In this document: one piece after another, positions 6,369-9,390 of the stretch
How the letters are laid out: each line of letters begins with the position of its first letter
How positions within the stretch are numbered: position 1 is the stretch's first letter
NCBI GenBank assembly: GCA_934636425.1
Contig: CAKUAV010000122.1
Coordinates: 1-9,390, forward strand
DNA: 9,390 bases
Source: an uncultured Clostridia bacterium
GTDB taxonomy: Bacteria > Bacillota > Clostridia > Christensenellales > Aristaeellaceae
Direction: 5' to 3'
The notes under the pieces: generated by a model
What the model was told of the DNA's origin: nothing
Database searches by the model: none
Seen by the model: only the letters and a program-made list of their open reading frames with translations
Made by a program: the position numbers and the translations under genes

Positions 6369-6745
6369 GCAACGCAAAATAACATTGTCTCCAATCGGGC
6401 TCTTTTGACTGCATTACAGTAGAAATCTACGAGAATTTCTGCCGCCGTGCCACCTGCTCTTTCCGGCGATACATTTTGCGTTCTTGCATCCTTCCCTGAA
6501 CCCTGCGAGCAAAAAACGGTCAGCCTCGCTGCATCAGGGCGGCGCGCTCAAACGACGCCTGCGAATGCGCTTTTTCTGAATCGGCCGCGCTTTCGTTTCG
6601 AGACGATCTCAGCGTCTATGAGTTTAGCAGATTTCCCGCGAAAATGCAACGACTTAACATTGCTTAACATTGAGCGCAATCCGCGACGCCATTTTCAGCG
6701 GCAAATTGGAAATGTGCGAAAATTTATTAGCGATTCGAATTTCTC
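6369..6745. other. Gene-free interval between divergent regulators
   Basis: No frame with a credible ribosome binding site is seen here. It holds gtag/ctac and overlapping agaaat/atttct inverted repeats at 6419-6440, a two-part stem at 6494-6539 (ccctga/tcaggg outside, gcgag/ctcgc inside), a tandem 10 bp duplication cttaacattg at 6653-6662 and 6663-6672, and AT-rich sequence with the palindrome attcgaat at 6733-6740 just before the next promoter. Confidence 0.55.
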
Positions 6746-6774
6746 TTGACAAAGTATCGGATATATCATATAAT
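6746..6774 (+). promoter_or_regulatory. Consensus sigma-70 promoter of the small HTH gene
   Basis: TTGACA (6746-6751), exactly 17 bases, then TATAAT (6769-6774): both hexamers are perfect. A palindrome gatatatc (6760-6767) lies in the spacer, where a bound repressor would block the promoter, so autorepression is plausible. The leader to ATG 6844 would be about 63 bases. Confidence 0.85.
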
Positions 6775-6843
6775 CAAAATAACAGGGAAAGTGCGATTTC
6801 CCGCGTCCGGACAATCGACACGTTGCGAAAAGGAAGAAGAGCC

Positions 6844-7107
6844 ATGAACAGCATTGGTCTTTATGAGGATGATCCGCGCTGGGATTCAGCCGAGCAGCAG
6901 TGGGACGCCGCGCAGGCGCTGATCGACGCGCGCCGGCGCAGCGGGCTGACCCAGCAGCTGCTGGCCGAGCGCAGCGGCATTCGGCAGAGCGTCATCAGCC
7001 GGCTCGAGCGGGGCAACGGCAATCCGTCGGTCAGGACGCTCCAGCGCCTGGCCGAGGGCATGGGCATGAAGCTGGCGCTGACATTTGTGTCTGAGGATGA
7101 ACGGTAA
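6844..7107 (+). CDS. Small XRE/HigA-like transcriptional regulator
   Basis: The 87-residue product starts at ATG 6844, with AGGAAG 7 bases upstream. The frame extends upstream to 6670, but that stretch contains the promoter, so it is not coding. Residues about 27-78 form a five-helix XRE domain: ARRRSGLTQQLLAERSGI, then QSVISRLERGNGNPSVRTLQ (helix-turn-helix with the recognition helix around QSVISRLE), then RLAEGMGMKLALTFV. An acidic, Trp-containing N-terminus (YEDDPRWDSAEQQWDAA) precedes it. The short length and the C-terminal GMGMKLALTFV strand are typical of HigA-type antitoxins that partner RelE/ParE-like toxins. In that layout the toxin usually lies just upstream or downstream, and none is found on either side, so it may be a solitary autoregulator or an orphan antitoxin. 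It has its own consensus promoter and terminator. Stop is TAA. Confidence 0.85.
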   Translation: MNSIGLYEDDPRWDSAEQQWDAAQALIDARRRSGLTQQLLAERSGIRQSVISRLERGNGNPSVRTLQRLAEGMGMKLALTFVSEDER

Positions 7108-7110
7108 GCG

Positions 7111-7140
7111 GCGGGGAGGCGCGTCCTTCCCGCTTTTTTT
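7111..7140 (+). terminator. Intrinsic terminator of the small HTH gene
   Basis: Arms 7111-7119 and 7125-7133 form nine pairs (one G-U) around a five-base loop, followed by seven T (7134-7140). It starts 3 bp after the stop codon. Confidence 0.9.
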
Positions 7141-7237
7141 ACGCCCTCAGGCCGTGCGCCGCAGCGCCTCCGCTCCGGGCGAAGCGCGCGCCGAATGTCG
7201 ACAGGCCGCAAATCGGCAGGGCTCCGTCCTCACGCGC

Positions 7238-7870
7238 GCCAGAGCAACTTCCGCATCCCATTATCCCGCCCGTCCACATCCACCCCGGCGCGGACTCACA
7301 CCAGAGCAACCCCCGCATCCCATTACCCGCCCGTCCACATCCACCCCGACGCTGACTCACGCCAGAGCAGCTTCCACATATCATTGAACCTCCGTCGTCC
7401 ACACATCCACCCCGACGCTGACTCACGCCAGAAGAATTCCACATCTCATTGAACCTCCGTCGTCCACACATCCACCCCGACGTTGACTCATGCCAGAGCA
7501 ACTTCCACCATCCCATTGAACCTTGGCTACATCCAGCCCGACGTTGACTCACGCCAGAGCAACTTCCGCATCCCATTTCCCGCCCGACCACATCCCGTCC
7601 GTCTCGTATTCACGCCAGAAGAATTCCACATCCCATTTCCCGCCCAGCCACATCCCGTCCATCTCGTATTCACGCCAGAGCAACTTCCACATCCCATTTC
7701 CCGCCCGTCCACATCCCGCCCGGCGCTGACTCATGCCAGAAGAATTCCACATCCCATTTCCCACCCGTCCACGTCCACCCCGACGCGGGCTCACGCCAGA
7801 AGAATTCCACATCCCATTGAACTTCCGTCCACATCCCGCCGCCCCTCACGCGTCCCAGAAAAACTCTCCC
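7238..7870. repeat. Modular 60-66 bp tandem repeat array, 10 units plus a relic
   Basis: Units begin with gccaga at 7238, 7300 (acc variant), 7361, 7427, 7492, 7553, 7614, 7674, 7735 and 7795, with a shortened relic from about 7850. Steps are 62, 61, 66, 65, 61, 61, 60, 61, 60 and 55. Each unit combines sub-modules that occur in two forms: agaagaattcc or agagcaacttcc; catttcccgcccg or cattgaacctccg; gacgctgactcac or gtctcgtattcac. Forms are shuffled between units, while the joins ccacatccc and gcc stay constant. There are no unique spacers, so it is a minisatellite-like array. It begins about 100 bp past the terminator of the small HTH gene. Confidence 0.9.
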
Positions 7871-8170
7871 GGACAGTCATGCGGCGTTTTTTGCCATTTC
7901 TCAAGCGTGAAAAGCCCGCATGAATTCCGCAAAACCTCCATTTTTTCCATCCTCCCGCTGCAAAACGCACCGTGCCCCCAGAAGATCTGCTTACGTCCCT
8001 TTTGCGGACACACTTTGCCGCGCAGAGTCGGCGCGAATGCAGCCGCGCAGCGGAGACGAAGCGCCCGCCCTTTGCCGCGCTCAGATGGGGGACACATGCC
8101 CGCATCGTTTCGCCCGCCTCGCCCTGCGGAGAGGAATGAAATCCGTTCGCGCGCACAGCGACAATAGTGC
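7871..8170. other. Gene-free interval between the 60 bp array and the LacI gene
   Basis: No gene with a convincing ribosome binding site is seen. An 83-codon frame (7846-8097, -) ends in CPGEFFWDA, which resembles the array's - strand translation (KWDVEFFW), so this flank may contain a decayed array unit. The motif ctttgccgcgc occurs twice (about 8018 and 8069), followed by similar bases. The last 50 bases turn AT-rich toward the LacI promoter. Confidence 0.45.
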
Positions 8171-8173
8171 GAC

Positions 8174-8195
8174 GATCGTTAAAATATTATCGATC
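8174..8195. promoter_or_regulatory. Imperfect palindrome upstream of the LacI gene, operator candidate
   Basis: A 22 bp imperfect palindrome (gatcg...cgatc ends, 18 of 22 positions symmetric) with an A/T-rich centre lies 40 bp upstream of the -35. LacI-family sites are usually 14-20 bp palindromes with a central CG, which this lacks, so it may belong to another regulator or be an UP-like AT-rich element. Confidence 0.35.
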
Positions 8196-8234
8196 ATATT
8201 ACGGCGATTATTGAATATTTGACACGATTTTTCC

Positions 8235-8263
8235 TTTACTCGGGCGGCGGCGTGTTATATAAT
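8235..8263 (+). promoter_or_regulatory. Promoter of the LacI-family gene
   Basis: TTTACT (8235-8240, 4 of 6 to consensus), a 17-base spacer and a perfect TATAAT (8258-8263) lie 44 bp before the GTG start. A perfect TTGACA at 8219-8224 has no -10 at the right distance. Confidence 0.65.
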
Positions 8264-8306
8264 ATGATGGATTGCATAAACGCTGTTGGAAAGGGAGTTT
8301 TGAATC

Positions 8307-9293
8307 GTGACCGAACGAAACAAGCGCGTGACGCTCAAGGACATTGCGCTCAAGGCGGGCACCAGCGCAAACACAGTCTCGCTGGCGCTGCGCGATTCTC
8401 CGCTGCTGGCCGAGGATACGAAAAAGCGCATTCAGCAGATCGCGCGCAACATGAAATATGTCAACAACGCGCTGGCCGGCTCGCTGCGCTCCGGGTGCAG
8501 CCACACCATCGCCATCATACTGGGCGACGTTTCGAATCCGCTCTTTGCGATCAAGATCAAGGAGCTGGAGGGGTATTTCCGCGCGCGCAGCTATAAGACG
8601 CTCATACTCAACACCGACGAGGACCCCGATCTGGAGCTGAGCGCCGCGCAGACGGTCATCGGCAACCATGTCGACGGCGCGGTGCTCTGCCCCTGCCAGA
8701 AGTCGCGCCAGGCGCTCGAGCTGATGCAGGAGTACAATCTGCCCTTCGTGCTGATGGGGCGCGCCGCCAAGGAGGACGAGGCATTCGACAGCGTCGTCTG
8801 GAACGACCGAAAGGGCGGCATGCTGGCCACGCAGCATCTGATCAAGCGCGGCTGCCGGCGCATACTCATGCTGGGCGCGTCGGACTACATCAGCAGCGCC
8901 GTCGAGCGCGAGGCGGGCTATCGCGACGCGCTGGCGGAGGCGGGCATAGCCTTCGATCCCGCGCTGGTCTGCCGCTGCGCCCCCTTTCAGGCCGACATTT
9001 CGCTCCAGCTCGAGCGGCTGCACGCCGAGGGCATAGACTATGACGGCCTGTTCTGCTTCAGCGATCTCATCGCCTGGGAGGCCGCGCGCTATCACCGCGA
9101 TCATCCGCTGCCGCTGGTCGGCTTCGACGACATTCAGGCCTTCTATTCCGTGCCGTTTGACATGACCTCCATCGGCGCGAATGTCAAGGACGAGGTGCGC
9201 ACAGTCGCCGAGCTGCTGCTCAGCCGCCTCGCCGCCGCAGAGCCGCGCCCTGCCGTGCACCGCGTGATCGACACCTTCCTCGTCTCCCGCTGA
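8307..9293 (+). CDS. LacI-family transcriptional regulator
   Basis: The 328-residue product starts at GTG 8307, with AAAGGGAG 9 bases upstream; no in-frame ATG lies nearby. The N-terminus is a LacI-type helix-turn-helix (VTLKDIALKAGTSANTVSLAL, residues 8-28) followed by the hinge region (residues about 52-63, ALAGSLRSG). A periplasmic-binding-protein-like sensor domain runs from about residue 67 (HTIAIILGDVSNPLFA), with typical landmarks HVDGAVLCP, the LIKRGCRRILMLG segment, GLFCFSD and the near C-terminal VGFDDIQAFYSVPFDMTSIG. Length is normal for the family (330-340). Such proteins bind operator DNA as dimers and respond to a sugar or related ligand; the ligand cannot be told from the sequence. 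No transporter or sugar enzyme lies in the window, so its targets may begin beyond the right edge or be elsewhere. Codon use is GC-rich, like prfC. Stop is TGA. Confidence 0.95.
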   Translation: MTERNKRVTLKDIALKAGTSANTVSLALRDSPLLAEDTKKRIQQIARNMKYVNNALAGSLRSGCSHTIAIILGDVSNPLFAIKIKELEGYFRARSYKTLILNTDEDPDLELSAAQTVIGNHVDGAVLCPCQKSRQALELMQEYNLPFVLMGRAAKEDEAFDSVVWNDRKGGMLATQHLIKRGCRRILMLGASDYISSAVEREAGYRDALAEAGIAFDPALVCRCAPFQADISLQLERLHAEGIDYDGLFCFSDLIAWEAARYHRDHPLPLVGFDDIQAFYSVPFDMTSIGANVKDEVRTVAELLLSRLAAAEPRPAVHRVIDTFLVSR

Positions 9294-9300
9294 ATGGCGG

Positions 9301-9315
9301 GCCGGCAGTGCCGGC
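9301..9315 (+). other. Short GC hairpin after the LacI gene
   Basis: A perfect 6 bp stem gccggc/gccggc with a 3-base loop starts 7 bp after the stop. Only ttcc follows, so it is a weak or Rho-type 3' end structure at best. Confidence 0.4.
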
Positions 9316-9331
9316 TTCCACACCGCTTCGC

Positions 9332-9390
9332 GCACGCAACCCGACTCCGCGCCGCTTGGGGGCGGCTCGAGTCTGGACGATTGTGCGTGT
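9332..9390. other. Nested inverted repeats at the window edge
   Basis: Three helices nest: cacgca/tgcgtg (9333-9338 with 9384-9389), ccgactc pairing with gagtctgg with one bulge (9341-9347 with 9369-9376), and gccgc/gcggc (9351-9355 with 9362-9366, loop ttgggg). It could be a long terminator or structured leader continuing beyond the window. Confidence 0.4.

Noticed and set aside
6670..6843. Longer N-terminus for the small HTH protein
   Set aside because: The stretch contains the perfect TTGACA/TATAAT promoter; ATG 6844 has its own ribosome binding site.
6844..7107. Complete toxin-antitoxin pair
   Set aside because: No toxin-like frame with a start signal on either side; upstream is regulatory DNA and downstream a terminator and repeats.
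7238..7870. Second tandem array as a CRISPR array
   Set aside because: Sequence between the constant joins is itself shared among units in two forms, so there are no unique spacers; no cas genes are present.
7846..8097. 83-codon - frame as a gene
   Set aside because: No clear ribosome binding site and an atypical translation; kept only as possible origin or relic of the array.
8219..8224. Perfect TTGACA as -35 of the LacI promoter
   Set aside because: The TATAAT lies 33 bases further on and nothing like a -10 sits at 16-18 bases.
8208..9335. 375-codon frame opposite the LacI gene
   Set aside because: Antisense shadow; its translation has no recognisable domain, whereas the + strand gives a textbook LacI protein.

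Overview
The window looks like chromosome of a high-G+C Bacillota (Clostridia-type, probably an uncultured gut lineage). The support is indirect: strong AGGAGG-type ribosome binding sites, near-consensus sigma-70 promoters, a DUF3021-type membrane protein, and a LacI regulator and RF3 of typical Firmicutes build. No rRNA, tRNA or other taxonomic marker is present, so the assignment is inference.

Layout, left to right. (1) 1-324: 3' end of a DUF3021-like membrane protein gene (+) with its own terminator. (2) 515-2314: prfC (peptide chain release factor 3, -), with a hairpin just past its stop and a promoter about 120 bp upstream of its start. (3) 2315-3599: almost 1.3 kb with no credible gene, holding about ten degenerate 43-44 bp tandem repeats and several hairpins. 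(4) 3600-5075: an intact phage terminase large subunit gene (-) with no portal, capsid or small-subunit gene beside it. It starts right behind an intrinsic terminator. (5) 5174-6314 (-): a somewhat less GC-rich block with two small membrane protein genes (the second VanZ-like) that overlap and share one promoter, and upstream of them a membrane-anchored XRE-type regulator gene broken by an amber codon. (6) 6746-7140: a compact, complete unit (consensus promoter, small HigA-like XRE regulator, terminator) on +. (7) 7238-7870: a second, unrelated tandem array of about ten 60-66 bp units built from interchangeable sub-modules. (8) 8174-9293: a LacI-family regulator gene (+) with promoter and an upstream imperfect palindrome; the genes it controls are not in the window. 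Structured inverted repeats follow to the window end.

The genes do not form one pathway. Housekeeping prfC sits beside accessory material: an orphan terminase, a regulator/membrane-protein block with a pseudogene, a lone antitoxin-like regulator and two tandem arrays. This suggests a decayed mobile-element or integration-hotspot region. I do not see a complete new defence or mobile system. The two arrays and the isolated but intact terminase most deserve a second look.
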